Below, piece after piece: positions 51,448-61,329 of a DNA stretch of 64,000 nucleotides. The DNA is from Deltaproteobacteria bacterium (GTDB lineage: Bacteria; Desulfobacterota; Binatia; HRBIN30; CADEER01). The notes under the pieces were generated by a model that worked only from the letters and a program-made list of their open reading frames with translations, made no database searches and had not been told where the DNA came from. The translations under genes and the position numbers were made by a program. How positions within the stretch are numbered: position 1 is the first letter of the stretch; the number at the start of each line of letters is the position of its first letter. The stretch covers positions 1 to 64,000 of the forward strand of contig JAJCZJ010000094.1 of assembly GCA_029262455.1 (NCBI GenBank), given 5' to 3'.

Positions 51448-53199
51448 CTAGCAAGCCTCGCAACTCGTGCATGTCGCCGTATCGCAAGGCGCTGTTTGGC
51501 GCTCGGCAAAGGCCTTGCGCCGCTCGACCCAAAGATAGTTCTTGGCAATCCCATGATCGATAAAATCCCAGGCGAAGATCTCGTCGTCCGCATAAGAACG
51601 ATGCACATAGTTGTCAGGATGCGGGACACCTTCGATGCCGTCGCGCTGCCACCGCCGAATCGTCGCCCACCAGTCGCCGCCATTGGCGTGAATTTCTTCG
51701 ATCACTCTGGCGATCCGGCGATCGCCGCGTGACAGAAGCGTCTGGAGATATCCCTCGCGCGGCGACTCAGTGTCGAACGTCAGATTCGGAATCCGACCAC
51801 AACGGCGTCGCAGTTCTTTAAACGTCTTACGCAACTCATCGATCGGCCGCATTGGGTCCCATTGAAACGGCGTCCACGGTTTGGGGACGAAGGGATTGAT
51901 CGACACGGTCACCCGCCCCACTCGCTTGGCCCCCTTGGCTCCCGCGCCGAGCCGAGCACGGATCGAGTCGACGAGGTCGGCGATCGCTTCGACGTCGGCC
52001 GGAGTCTCCTCCGGTAGGCCGACCATGAAGTAGAGCTTCAAATGATCGACGCCTTGCCCCACCAGCAACTCGGCAGCACGTAAGATATCCGCTTCGCTGA
52101 GGTTCTTGTTGATAATCCGCCTCATGCGTTCCGAACCCGCCTCCGGCGCAATGGTTGCGCTGCGCGTACCGCCGCTTGCAAGAGACTCGGCCAATTGCGG
52201 TGTCACGCAATCGGCCTTGAGCGACGACGGCGAGAGACGCCCGCCCTTCGAAACGGCCAGGGCCGCAAGCGTCGAGACCCCCGGAACGCTGGCCATCTCC
52301 GCCCCAACCAAGCCAATGGTGTCGCGATTTTCTAATCCCTCGACAACCGCATCGGCCAAGACTTCGGGGCTCCGCGTACGAATCGGACGGTACATGAAGC
52401 CAGCGGCGCAGAAACGGCAGCCCCACTGACAGCCCCGACTGGCCTCGACCATGACCATGTCGCCAAACACTGCTTCTTCCGACAATACGCGCGTCGACGT
52501 CGGCGTCGCGTTCAGGTCCCACACAATGCGGCGTTCGACCCGACCGTTTCCCTTCCCAGCGTACCCGTGATCCACGGTGCGGCCGCCCTCAAAAACCGGT
52601 CCGTAATGCGAGGGTACGTAGGTCCCCCGAACCCGCGCTTCCATCTCGACCAGTCGGGCACTACGGCCGTCGATGTCAGTGTCGGTATCGGTGTACACCG
52701 CGAGGAACTCCGGCAGCATCTCCTCCGCTTCACCAATCAGACACAGATCGAAGAAATCGGCCACCGGTTCCGGGTTGAGAAACATCGCCGGACCACCGGC
52801 CATGACCAAGGGTTCCGTTTCGGCCCGATCGCTGGCTCGCAACGGCAACCCAATGAGCTCAAACAGCCGCGGCAGGTTCAGGTAGTCGGTCTCGAACGAA
52901 ATCGATAGAGCGATCAAATCGAAATCGACAACCCGACGGCCGCTCTCCAGCGCCTTCAAACTTCCCGCGTTGACGACCTCCCGATCATCCGGAAGAAAGG
53001 CCCGCTCACATACCGCACCGGGGTGGCGATCGAAGATTTCGAAGACCGCTTGAAAGCCCAGATTGGCCATCGCCAGCGCATAGCGGTTGGGATAGACCAA
53101 GCACACGCGCAACGGCGCGTCCTGGGTCTTGGGGAACAGGATTGTCTCGGCTGCCCGTCGCCGTCGGGCGATCAGAGCCGGATCGGACTCAACTAGCAC
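51448..53199 (-). CDS. B12-binding-domain radical SAM protein, TIGR03960 type
   Basis: This 583-residue protein has an N-terminal cobalamin-binding-like region (LRVCLVYPNRYALAMANLGF, then LVMAGGPAMFLNPEPVADFF). The radical SAM motif EASRGCQWGCRFCAAGFMYR (CxxxCxxC) follows at about 257. NPFVPKPWTPFQW is a late mark of the family. The C-terminal CDTATCTSCEAC may hold a further cluster. In many bacteria this gene lies beside cell-division or rpsU/rplU genes; here it follows ftsZ. The function is not established. Confidence 0.93.
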   Translation of the reverse strand: MLVESDPALIARRRRAAETILFPKTQDAPLRVCLVYPNRYALAMANLGFQAVFEIFDRHPGAVCERAFLPDDREVVNAGSLKALESGRRVVDFDLIALSISFETDYLNLPRLFELIGLPLRASDRAETEPLVMAGGPAMFLNPEPVADFFDLCLIGEAEEMLPEFLAVYTDTDTDIDGRSARLVEMEARVRGTYVPSHYGPVFEGGRTVDHGYAGKGNGRVERRIVWDLNATPTSTRVLSEEAVFGDMVMVEASRGCQWGCRFCAAGFMYRPIRTRSPEVLADAVVEGLENRDTIGLVGAEMASVPGVSTLAALAVSKGGRLSPSSLKADCVTPQLAESLASGGTRSATIAPEAGSERMRRIINKNLSEADILRAAELLVGQGVDHLKLYFMVGLPEETPADVEAIADLVDSIRARLGAGAKGAKRVGRVTVSINPFVPKPWTPFQWDPMRPIDELRKTFKELRRRCGRIPNLTFDTESPREGYLQTLLSRGDRRIARVIEEIHANGGDWWATIRRWQRDGIEGVPHPDNYVHRSYADDEIFAWDFIDHGIAKNYLWVERRKAFAERQTAPCDTATCTSCEAC

Positions 53200-53244
53200 C
53201 CATCTCTAGTAACACGAACGCGGGGGCGCGCACAGCACGCCCCC

Positions 53245-53298
53245 GCGAGGCAAGGTCGAACAGCGAGGCAAGGTCGAACAGAGAGGCAAGGTCGAAGA
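53245..53298. repeat. Three tandem 18-bp units and nearby hairpin
   Basis: GCGAGGCAAGGTCGAACA is at 53245-53262 and 53263-53280; GAGAGGCAAGGTCGAAGA is at 53281-53298. The AAGGTCGAA core matches that at 819-971. Just left, CGGGGGCG (53221-53228) pairs with CGCCCCCG (53238-53245), making an 8-bp stem between ftsZ and the radical SAM gene. Confidence 0.8.
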
Positions 53299-53311
53299 GA
53301 GGCTGGGCAAA

Positions 53312-53341
53312 GCGGGCCAGGATCGGGACAAACTGGCCCGC
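53312..53341 (-). terminator. ftsZ: Terminator-like hairpin after ftsZ
   Basis: GCGGGCCAG (53312-53320) pairs with CTGGCCCGC (53333-53341) perfectly. On the minus strand it lies 11 nt beyond the ftsZ stop and is followed by TTTGCCC. It is probably the end of the dcw transcript. Confidence 0.6.
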
Positions 53342-53352
53342 CTCTGGCTCAC

Positions 53353-54579
53353 TTATTTCGCAGCAGAGCGAAGAAACGCCGGGACTTCGAGATCTTCCTC
53401 CGTCGCTGCATCGTCGCTCAGAGTGTAGCTCTGGTCCCGATCTCGGCCCGCTGACTCATTCTCGCCAACGGCCTCGAAGACCGGCTCGCCGCCAACATCA
53501 GAGATCGACCCTACGTGGCGACGGCGGCGCCCGGGATCGCCCGCCGGCAACCGAAACGGCCGTGGATGCCCGCCGCCAACCGCAACCATCGGCTCGACCA
53601 TCTCAGGCTCTTCGGGCAACGCCGCTTCCGCTTCGGTGCCGAATCCCGTGGCAATCACGGTAATCCGCAGCTCATCCACCATATCCGGGTCAATGACGGC
53701 CCCAAAGATGATGTTCGCCTCTTCGTCTGCCTCCTCCTGAATCAGCGTCGAAGCTTCGTTGACCTCAAAGAGCGACAGATTCTCGTTGCCGGTGATGTTG
53801 ATCAAGACACCCTTGGCGCCGGCGATCGAAACGTCTTCAAGCAGCGGACTGCGAATCGCCTTCTGGGCCGCCTCGACCGCACGGTTCTCACCGACCGCGG
53901 TACCGGAGCCCATGATCGCCATGCCCATCTCAGCCATGATCGTCCGAACATCGGCAAAATCGAGGTTGATCAAGCCATGCACCGTGACCAAATCCGAAAT
54001 CCCACGCACAGCCTGAAACAGAACATCGTCAGCCATCCGAAAAGCATCGACCATCGAAGTATTGCGAGCCGCCGTTTCGAGCAAGCGTTGATTCGGAATC
54101 ACGATGACCGTATCGACGGCGTCCTGCAGTTCCTCGATGCCTTCATCCGCCTGCCGACGGCGCTTCTTGCCCTCAAAATTAAACGGTTTCGTCACCACGC
54201 CAACGGTCAGCGCCCCGGCTTCGCGAGCAATCCGCCCCACAACCGGTGCGCCTCCGGTTCCTGTGCCGCCACCCATCCCAGCGGTGACAAAGACCATGTC
54301 TGCGCCCTGCAGATGAGAGCGCAGAATGTCATCGCAACTCTCCGCTGTCTCTCGCCCGACAGCGGGGTTTGCTCCGGCACCCAAACCCTTTTCTCCGAGC
54401 TGAATGCGAACATCCGCACGGTTGTTCTCCAAGGCCTGTCCGTCGGTATTGGCAACGAGAAACTCGACACCACCCAGGCCCGCATTGATCATCGTGTTGA
54501 CGGCGTTACCGCCACCTCCACCGACTCCCGCCACCTTGATGCGTGCTCCCGTCATTTCCATCCCAGCCAATTCAATCAT
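53353..54579 (-). CDS. ftsZ: Cell division GTPase FtsZ
   Basis: This 408-residue tubulin-like GTPase forms the division ring. It has [20 protein letters not shown], the nucleotide loop [17 protein letters not shown], the T7-loop [11 protein letters not shown], a variable Pro/Arg/Glu-rich linker (about 320-390), and the conserved tail [13 protein letters not shown] that binds FtsA. GGAGG lies 5 nt before the ATG. It is separated from ftsA by 63 nt, the only real gap in the cluster. Confidence 0.99.
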   Translation of the reverse strand: MIELAGMEMTGARIKVAGVGGGGGNAVNTMINAGLGGVEFLVANTDGQALENNRADVRIQLGEKGLGAGANPAVGRETAESCDDILRSHLQGADMVFVTAGMGGGTGTGGAPVVGRIAREAGALTVGVVTKPFNFEGKKRRRQADEGIEELQDAVDTVIVIPNQRLLETAARNTSMVDAFRMADDVLFQAVRGISDLVTVHGLINLDFADVRTIMAEMGMAIMGSGTAVGENRAVEAAQKAIRSPLLEDVSIAGAKGVLINITGNENLSLFEVNEASTLIQEEADEEANIIFGAVIDPDMVDELRITVIATGFGTEAEAALPEEPEMVEPMVAVGGGHPRPFRLPAGDPGRRRRHVGSISDVGGEPVFEAVGENESAGRDRDQSYTLSDDAATEEDLEVPAFLRSAAK

Positions 54580-54642
54580 CTCAACCTCCTTCCGCTCGGC
54601 TCCGCCGCCTGCCCGATCACAGACGCGAACCAGCGGTTCTCC

Positions 54643-55869
54643 TCAAACGAAGTCTCGGAACCAATCCACCATCCGCCGGCCGACCCGGGCGATCACATGC
54701 CCGTTCTCCATCATCGCCGGCAGCGAATCGGACGAGGTCATCCCGCGCCGCGTCAATCCAAGTGCAGCCGCGTAGCTCGGTCCCGACAGTACCTCTTCCA
54801 CTCCCTCAAACCCGACCGGTGATCCAATCCTCACCGGTAACTCGAAAACACTCTCGGCCAGTTCGGCAGCCCCTGGCATCAACACACTACCGCCCGACAA
54901 GACGACGCCGCAGGCCAGAGACTGATCCAGCCCTACGCGCTCCAGCTGCCGTCGAGCCAGCTCGAAAATTTCACGGTACCGAGGCCCAATGATATCGGCT
55001 AAGACGTGGCGCGAGAGCCGACGCGTCTCGCGACCGCCGACGACGGCAACCTCGAGCATCTCATCGTCATCCACTACCGATCCGACCGCCGCCCCATGCC
55101 GCAGCTTGAGCTGGTCGGCATCCCGGAAAGGAGTGCGCAGTCCAGCTGACAGATCGCTCGACACGAGATTCCCGCCAACCGCCAGCACCGCAGTGTGCTT
55201 GACCGCGCCGCCCTCGTAGGCAATCAACCCAGCCGTTCCAGCGCCGACGTCGAGCACGGCGACCCCCAATTCTCGTTCTTCCGCCGTCACCACGGTCTCG
55301 GCCGTCGCCAATGGGGCGAGTGTCAGGTCGGCCACATGCAGGCCCGAGTTCTGGCAACACTTCATGACGTTTTGCGCCGGCGCAATCGAAGTGCTGACAA
55401 TATGCACACGCGACTCCAAACGTACTCCGGACATCCCAACCGGGTCCTTAATCCCCTCTTGTCCGTCGACGACGAACTCTTGGGTGAGCACGTGCAAAAT
55501 GTCTTGATCCTGGGGCAGTGGTACGGCGCGAGCCGCCTCAGAAACACGCTCGACGTCAGCCTGCTCGATCTCTCTCCCCTTGAGGGCGACGACCCCGTGA
55601 CTATTGAATCCCTTTACGTGACTCCCGCTCACGGACGCGTAGACCGTATGAATCTCACATCCCGCGCTGAGTTCAGCTTCGTGAATGGCGCCGGCGATCG
55701 CCTGTTCCGTAGCCTTCATGTCGACAACGACACCCTTGCGCAATCCGTCGCTGATCGAGGCCCCGACGCCGAGTACCGTAAGAACTTCCAACCCCGGCTC
55801 GACCACGACCGCAGCGACCTTGGCAGTGCCGATGTCCAATCCGACAAAAAGATCCTTGTGTCCCGACAT
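54643..55869 (-). CDS. ftsA: Cell division protein FtsA
   Basis: This 408-residue actin-like protein anchors FtsZ to the membrane. It has LFVGLDIGTAKVAAVVVEPG (phosphate-1), the 1C-like SHVKGFNSHGVVAL, LGVAVLDVGAGTAGLIAYEG, VVLSGGSVLMPGAAELA and the C-terminal amphipathic membrane helix ARVGRRMVDWFRDFV. Its ATG shares one base with the ftsQ stop (TGATG). Confidence 0.98.
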   Translation of the reverse strand: MSGHKDLFVGLDIGTAKVAAVVVEPGLEVLTVLGVGASISDGLRKGVVVDMKATEQAIAGAIHEAELSAGCEIHTVYASVSGSHVKGFNSHGVVALKGREIEQADVERVSEAARAVPLPQDQDILHVLTQEFVVDGQEGIKDPVGMSGVRLESRVHIVSTSIAPAQNVMKCCQNSGLHVADLTLAPLATAETVVTAEERELGVAVLDVGAGTAGLIAYEGGAVKHTAVLAVGGNLVSSDLSAGLRTPFRDADQLKLRHGAAVGSVVDDDEMLEVAVVGGRETRRLSRHVLADIIGPRYREIFELARRQLERVGLDQSLACGVVLSGGSVLMPGAAELAESVFELPVRIGSPVGFEGVEEVLSGPSYAAALGLTRRGMTSSDSLPAMMENGHVIARVGRRMVDWFRDFV

Positions 55870-56774
55870 CAGACAGCTCCCTCGCCAGCACGGTCGCGCA
55901 GGTCGCGACGCGACGCCGGAACGCCGGTTTCCTGCCGGACCACGCCGGCCTGCGTGCCCGCATCGATCGGGGGGAGCGGTTCGCGCAGTCCGACCACAAC
56001 CTGATCGCGATACCGCAAATCGATTCTAGCCAAGCGCTCGGCAGCCCCTTTCCAGGTGCTCAGCACCCGCTCGGCTCGCTCCAGGCGTCGCTCCCATCCG
56101 GTCCAGCCGAGAAAGACCGGTACGCGCGGATGGCTCGGGTAGAGGATGAGACCTTCTTCCGCATCGAGGTGCAGCTCAGACACATCCACCTGCGTCGCAT
56201 CCGACCGGCCGCGCCGAAGCAGGCGCAAGGCGCGCCGAAGCGCCCATCGCTGCTGGCCATCGGTTCCTACCGACACTCCGGTAAAGACCGGATAGTCGCG
56301 ATCGTGATCGGGCGCCAACGGCCCAAACGGCTCGCCTCGTCGATCCAGGTAATAAAGATCTTCCTGCACGCTGATCGCGGCAGGTTTCCTTTCTCGAGCG
56401 AAGATCTCCAGGGTGCTCGGAAACACACGCCTGACAGAGGCGGTCTGAATCATCGGGTGCGCTTCGATCCGCGTCACGACGCGGCGCGGTTCCGCGTTCC
56501 ACAAACTCTGATCGGGCCGGAAACCGAGCCACGCTTGGAGCTCGGCTTCATCCACGAGATCGCCGACCCCACGGATGACAACGCGATCGACGCGAAAGTA
56601 CGGATGATCCTGGACCATTCCAAAGGCCCGCTCGCGGTTGCGTGCGGCAAAGACCCCGGCCACACCAAGCAGCATCGAAAGCGAAGCAAACGCCAAGATC
56701 CGGACCCACGGCAACGCCGCCGCCCGGTCGGCAATCGCACCGAGTCCGCTGCGCACTGTCGCCCGCACGCTCAC
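55869..56774 (-). CDS. ftsQ: Cell division protein FtsQ (POTRA domain)
   Basis: This 301-residue bitopic membrane protein links early and late division proteins. A TM segment (WVRILAFASLSMLLGVAGVF, about 23-43) is followed by the POTRA domain (YFRVDRVVIRGVGDLVDEAE) and the FtsQ part (RRVFPSTLEIFARERKPAAI). I chose the GTG at 56774, overlapping the murB stop as GTGA and lying 8 nt after GGGAGG; the longer frame would extend into murB. Confidence 0.95.
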   Translation of the reverse strand: MSVRATVRSGLGAIADRAAALPWVRILAFASLSMLLGVAGVFAARNRERAFGMVQDHPYFRVDRVVIRGVGDLVDEAELQAWLGFRPDQSLWNAEPRRVVTRIEAHPMIQTASVRRVFPSTLEIFARERKPAAISVQEDLYYLDRRGEPFGPLAPDHDRDYPVFTGVSVGTDGQQRWALRRALRLLRRGRSDATQVDVSELHLDAEEGLILYPSHPRVPVFLGWTGWERRLERAERVLSTWKGAAERLARIDLRYRDQVVVGLREPLPPIDAGTQAGVVRQETGVPASRRDLRDRAGEGAV

Positions 56775-57700
56775 GATGCCGCCTCCCAATCTCCGACGAG
56801 TCGAATCTCCGGCACTAAGCGGACCTGCCGGTCCTGCCAAACGGCGTCGACGATCTGGTCCATCAACGTCTTGACGTCGGTGGCCATTGCCCGATCGACA
56901 TTGACAATAAAGTTGGCGTGCTGCTCCGAAACCATCGCGCCGCCGATCCGCCGCCCCTTGAGCCCAACCTTTTCAATCAGAATTCCGGCGTACTCTCCCG
57001 GGGGATTCTTGAAGATCGACCCAGCATTCGGGAATCCCAACGGCTGTTTCGCGTCACGGCGGCGCTTGGCATCGGCCATCTGATCGCGAATCGCACTCTC
57101 GTCGCCCGGAGCTAACAGGAAGTCCACCGCCGTGATCACCAGGCCAGACGGCAAGTCGAAGCGACGATACCCGAAACTGAGCTCTTCACGCCCGTAGCGC
57201 CGCGGACCACCTGCCGGCTCGACTCCGTGTACGGCATCGACCACGTCCGACATCTCGCCGCCAAACGCGCCGGCATTCATCAGCAGACCGCCACCAATCG
57301 AACCCGGAATGCCTTCGGCAAACTCCAGACCCGTCAGGCCACGGTTCGCCGCGTCCATGACCAACTTCTTGAACGGTGCCGCCGCACCGGCGTGCGCACG
57401 CATGCCGCGCTCTCCTTCCGACCACTCCAAAACACCCAAGCTTCGACCGAGCTTGACGACCAAGCCGCGAACACCGCGGTCGCTGACAAGAACGTTGGTA
57501 CCGATCCCCATGACGAATAGTCGCACACCCTCATCAGCCGACATCTTCTGCAGCTGCCAGAGCTCGTCCTCACTCTCGACTTCCATCCACGCGTCCGCCG
57601 GTCCGCCAATGCGGAAGGACGTGTGGCGCGACAACGGTTCGTCGAGCCGGACCCGGTCTCCGAACAGCTGTCGCAATGAGGTGTACAACTTCGAGGTCAC
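56771..57700 (-). CDS. murB: UDP-N-acetylenolpyruvoylglucosamine reductase
   Basis: This 309-residue FAD enzyme makes UDP-MurNAc. It has HTSFRIGGPADAWMEVES, FVMGIGTNVLVSDRGVRGLV, GLEFAEGIPGSIGGGLLMNA, RRFDLPSGLVITAVDFLL and the short-form PNAGSIFKNPPG with catalytic Ser and EQHANFIVN. A GTG start overlaps the murC stop (GTGA). Confidence 0.98.
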   Translation of the reverse strand: MTSKLYTSLRQLFGDRVRLDEPLSRHTSFRIGGPADAWMEVESEDELWQLQKMSADEGVRLFVMGIGTNVLVSDRGVRGLVVKLGRSLGVLEWSEGERGMRAHAGAAAPFKKLVMDAANRGLTGLEFAEGIPGSIGGGLLMNAGAFGGEMSDVVDAVHGVEPAGGPRRYGREELSFGYRRFDLPSGLVITAVDFLLAPGDESAIRDQMADAKRRRDAKQPLGFPNAGSIFKNPPGEYAGILIEKVGLKGRRIGGAMVSEQHANFIVNVDRAMATDVKTLMDQIVDAVWQDRQVRLVPEIRLVGDWEAAS

Positions 57701-59103
57701 TGTACCGTCCAGGTCCCCTGCGTGCCTGCGATGTGCCGCACGAGATCCTCGGCCACCTGATGAACGTTGCCCGCACCCATGACCATCACCAGGTCACCCG
57801 GCCGCAAATGGGGCTTCAACTCAGACACGACATCTTCCACACGCGGCACATACGAAACGTCCATGTGGCCGCGGCGCTTGAGTGCCCAACACAAGACATC
57901 CCCACTCAATCCGTCGAGGGGCTCCTCACCGGCTGCGTAGATGTCGGTCATGAACACGTGGTCGGCATCGTCAAAACAATCCAGGAATTCGTTGAACAGG
58001 TCGCGTGTGCGGCTGTAGCGGTGCGGCTGAAAGACAGCCACAATGCGACGCCCGAATCCTTCTCGGGCGGCCGATAAGGTCGCCCTGATTTCTTCCGGGT
58101 GGTGTCCGTAATCGCTAAACACCGTAACTCCGCCCGACTCACCACACAGCTCAAAGCGGCGATGAATACCGCCAAACTCCGCCAGCGCAGCGCGGATCTC
58201 TTCGAACGGCACATCCAACTCGCAAGCAACCGTAATCGCTGCCAAGGCGTTGAGCGCCTGGTGCCTCCCGGGCAATCGCAGCCGAACCGTACCCAAGACC
58301 TCGCCACGGCGCACGGCCTCGAAGACAGTGTCCATTCCAACGACGCACAAGTCACGCGCTTCGTAGTCGGCCTCGGGCGTGGTCCCAAACGTCACGACCC
58401 GCTTGCGGATCTGCGGCAACAGGGACCGAACATTGACGCTATCCAGACACAGCACTCCCAAGCCATAAAACGGCACGCGATTGATGAAGTCGACAAACGC
58501 CGATCGAACCCGATCCATGTCGCCATAGTAGTCGAGGTGCTCGGCATCGATATTCGTCACGACGGCGATCGCCGGGGTCAGCATCAAGAACGAGCCGTCG
58601 CTCTCGTCGGCTTCCGCGACCAACAAGTCGCCTTGACCCAATCGACTTGCGCCACCGAGGGCGTGCACCTTGCCGCCGATGACCGCGGTCGGATCGAGAC
58701 CGGCGCGAAACAAGATCGACGCGATCAACGAAGTCGTGGTCGTTTTCCCGTGAGTTCCGGCGACCGCGATTCCCTCTTTCAACCGCATCAACTCGGCTAG
58801 CATTTCAGCCCGCTGAATCACCGGCACACCCAACTCGCGCGCTCGACCGATTTCGGGGTTCGAGTACTTGACCGCCGAGGAGATCACCACCACGTCGGTA
58901 TCGCTGCCGACCGCGTCGGCACTGTGCCCGTAGCTCACCAACGCCCCGTGCTCGACCAGACGCCGCGTCACTTCGGATTCCTGAATGTCCGAGCCACTCA
59001 CGCGGTGCCCCAATGTCAGCAACACATCCGCAATACCACTCATACCAATGCCACCAATCCCGACGAAATGGATCGAGCACGGCCCCTTGAACAATCTACT
59101 CAT
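57697..59103 (-). CDS. murC: UDP-N-acetylmuramate--L-alanine ligase
   Basis: This 468-residue ligase adds L-Ala to UDP-MurNAc. It has SIHFVGIGGIGMSGIADVLL, the ATP loop GIAVAGTHGKTTTTSLIASI, LVAEADESDGSFL and VFSDYGHHPEEIRATLSAAR. The ATG at 59101-59103 is preceded by GGGGGG. It overlaps the end of murG by 8 nt. Confidence 0.98.
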   Translation of the reverse strand: MSRLFKGPCSIHFVGIGGIGMSGIADVLLTLGHRVSGSDIQESEVTRRLVEHGALVSYGHSADAVGSDTDVVVISSAVKYSNPEIGRARELGVPVIQRAEMLAELMRLKEGIAVAGTHGKTTTTSLIASILFRAGLDPTAVIGGKVHALGGASRLGQGDLLVAEADESDGSFLMLTPAIAVVTNIDAEHLDYYGDMDRVRSAFVDFINRVPFYGLGVLCLDSVNVRSLLPQIRKRVVTFGTTPEADYEARDLCVVGMDTVFEAVRRGEVLGTVRLRLPGRHQALNALAAITVACELDVPFEEIRAALAEFGGIHRRFELCGESGGVTVFSDYGHHPEEIRATLSAAREGFGRRIVAVFQPHRYSRTRDLFNEFLDCFDDADHVFMTDIYAAGEEPLDGLSGDVLCWALKRRGHMDVSYVPRVEDVVSELKPHLRPGDLVMVMGAGNVHQVAEDLVRHIAGTQGTWTVQ

Positions 59104-60187
59104 CTGCCCCCCTTGCCTCGACCAAACTCCGGCACAAGCCGGCAACTCGGGCTGCGGCCTCTGGCTCCGCCAGCCCCCGCGCAGCCTCTTCCATCATCCC
59201 GAGCTGGCGAGGGTCACCTAGAATGCTCTCGACTTCTGCCGCCAACCCCCCCGGGTCGAGATCGGCGTCGAGGATCATCTTTGCCGCGCCAGCTTGCACG
59301 AACTGCTCAGCGTTCGACCGTTGATGATCGTCAGCCGCTCGAGGATATGGAACCAAGATCGCCGCGCGTCCGACCAGCGCCAGCTCGGCGAGCGTCGTAG
59401 CCCCGGCGCGACAGACAACCAGATCAGCCGCCGCGTACGCCGCGCCCATGTCCTCGATGAACTCGTGTACTTCGGCATCGATACCAGCCGCCGCGTAAGC
59501 CGCGCGCACAGAATCTGCCGCCCCGCGACCGGTCTGGTGAATGATACGCAAGCCAGGCAGGGATGCGTTCAATCCTTCGGCAGCCCCGCCAAGAGCTTGA
59601 TTGAGGCTGCGCGCTCCCTGGCTTCCACCAAAGACGAGCACACAAGCCCCCGCGCCCGCCTTCGTTCTCTCTTCCACCGACCTCGCCGACACGGCAAAGT
59701 TGCGCACCGGATTTCCCGTGACCACGACCCGGCTAGGAGGAAAGTACCCTTCGGCCGCGGCGAACGTCGTGCAAACGCGCGAGGCGACCCGACCTAGGCA
59801 ACGGTTCGCCATACCCGGGTGAGCGTTCTGCTCCAGCAAGACCGTCGGCACTCCACGCAGCCAAGCAGCCGAGACTGCGGGAAACGATGCATACCCGCCG
59901 ACACCGAGAACTACATCAGCGCCAAACGCGGCAATGTCCCGCCCAGCTTGTTGCACAGCCAGCGGGACCTGGATCAGAAAATCGAGAACGCCGCGAAATC
60001 CGCGTCCCCGTACGCCCCGGATCTCGATCGCGCTGAACGCAAAACCCGTGCGCGGGATGACGCGGGCCTCGATCCCAGTGGAGCTGCCAATAAACATCGC
60101 AGCATCTTCTTCATTGAGCGCCTCGGCTACAGCCAACCCTGGAAATAGGTGGCCACCGGTGCCTCCGCCCGCAACGATCATCCTCAT
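59096..60187 (-). CDS. murG: Lipid II synthase (UDP-GlcNAc transferase) MurG
   Basis: This 363-residue GT-B enzyme adds GlcNAc to lipid I. It starts MRMIVAGGGTGGHLFPGLAV, has VLGVGGYASFPAVSAAWLRG, TVLLEQNAHPGMANRCLGRV, LVFGGSQGARSLNQAL and the C-terminal VVCRAGATTLAELALVGRAA. I chose the ATG at 60185-60187, 2 nt after the ftsW stop; a further ATG two codons on is possible. Confidence 0.98.
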   Translation of the reverse strand: MRMIVAGGGTGGHLFPGLAVAEALNEEDAAMFIGSSTGIEARVIPRTGFAFSAIEIRGVRGRGFRGVLDFLIQVPLAVQQAGRDIAAFGADVVLGVGGYASFPAVSAAWLRGVPTVLLEQNAHPGMANRCLGRVASRVCTTFAAAEGYFPPSRVVVTGNPVRNFAVSARSVEERTKAGAGACVLVFGGSQGARSLNQALGGAAEGLNASLPGLRIIHQTGRGAADSVRAAYAAAGIDAEVHEFIEDMGAAYAAADLVVCRAGATTLAELALVGRAAILVPYPRAADDHQRSNAEQFVQAGAAKMILDADLDPGGLAAEVESILGDPRQLGMMEEAARGLAEPEAAARVAGLCRSLVEARGADE

Positions 60188-60189
60188 CC

Positions 60190-61329
60190 TCAACCCGTCA
60201 TCCGCGAGAGCGCCGCGAGGATTCCGACCTGCAGCATCGAACTCAGCAGAGCCGACCCCCCGTAGCTCAAAAACGGCAACGCCAAACCTTTCGTGGGCAG
60301 CGCTCCCAAAACCACACCAACGTTGACGACCGCGGATAAAGTTATAACGCACGTGAGCCCGAAAGCCAGCAAGCTTCCGAATGAATCGGGGTGTCTGGAC
60401 GCAACGCGAAAGCCCCTCATGGCAAACACGGCAAACAACGATAGGACCGCCAGCGCTCCGATCAGGCCGAGCTCTTCTCCGATCAGAGCGAACACAAAAT
60501 CGGTGTGAGCCTCCGGCAGGAACAACATCTTCTGACGACTGTTACCGAGACCGACGCCGGCCAGACCGCCCGAGCCGAACGCAATGAGGGATTGAACCAG
60601 TTGGAACGCATCCTCTTGGCTCTGCCCCCAGGGATCTAGAAACGCCAGCAACCGCCGCACGCGATACGGAGCCGCCATCGCCCCAGCCGCAAACAGACCC
60701 GCTCCAGCGACGACCAAACCCGCGACCTGAGCCGGCTTCGCTCCACCGGCGAAGAGCATCAAGAGCGTGAGCGTCCCGATGATCGCCGTCGTTCCAAAGT
60801 CGGGCTGCTGCATCACCAAGAGAGAACAAATTGCGACGACTCCGAGCAGCGGCAAGACCCCTTTACGGAAGTCGCCGATCTCTTCCTTTCTCCGACTGAT
60901 CCAACGGGCCGCAAAAAGCACCACACCGATCTTGGCAAATTCCGACGGCTGCAGGCTGAATCCCCCTAAATGCACCCATCGTTGAGCCCCACCGCGCTCG
61001 ACGCCAAATCCGGGCAACAAGACCAAGACCAGTCCCAGAATCGACAACACGAAAAGCACGTTGGCCCAACGCTCCAAGAACTCGATTCGTACGCGCGATA
61101 CGACCGCCAGAACGACGGTACCCAGCCCGAGCGCGATCAGGTGTTTGCGGAAGAACAGCAATGGATCACCGAAGCGCGCTTGAGCGTGGAAGTAGCTGAC
61201 GTTGAAAACCATCACGACCCCGAGAGCAACCAGACAAGCCACTGCTCCAAGCATCCAAAGATCCGGACGGGTCAGGCGCAACATCAACACCTGACGCTGC
61301 AGTGGAGACAGAGGACGCAATCGTCTCAT
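60190..61329 (-). CDS. ftsW: Peptidoglycan polymerase FtsW (SEDS family)
   Basis: This 379-residue membrane protein with about ten segments polymerises lipid II at the septum. Marks: GGAQRWVHLGGFSLQPSEFA, KIGVVLFAARW, MQQPDFGTTAIIGTLTLL, EDAFQLVQSLIAFGSGGLAG, LPEAHTDFVFALIGEELGLI and LPTKGLALPFLSYGGSALL. Its start overlaps the murD stop (ATGA). The partner FtsI is not in the window and would be expected beyond murF/murE. Confidence 0.98.
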   Translation of the reverse strand: MRRLRPLSPLQRQVLMLRLTRPDLWMLGAVACLVALGVVMVFNVSYFHAQARFGDPLLFFRKHLIALGLGTVVLAVVSRVRIEFLERWANVLFVLSILGLVLVLLPGFGVERGGAQRWVHLGGFSLQPSEFAKIGVVLFAARWISRRKEEIGDFRKGVLPLLGVVAICSLLVMQQPDFGTTAIIGTLTLLMLFAGGAKPAQVAGLVVAGAGLFAAGAMAAPYRVRRLLAFLDPWGQSQEDAFQLVQSLIAFGSGGLAGVGLGNSRQKMLFLPEAHTDFVFALIGEELGLIGALAVLSLFAVFAMRGFRVASRHPDSFGSLLAFGLTCVITLSAVVNVGVVLGALPTKGLALPFLSYGGSALLSSMLQVGILAALSRMTG

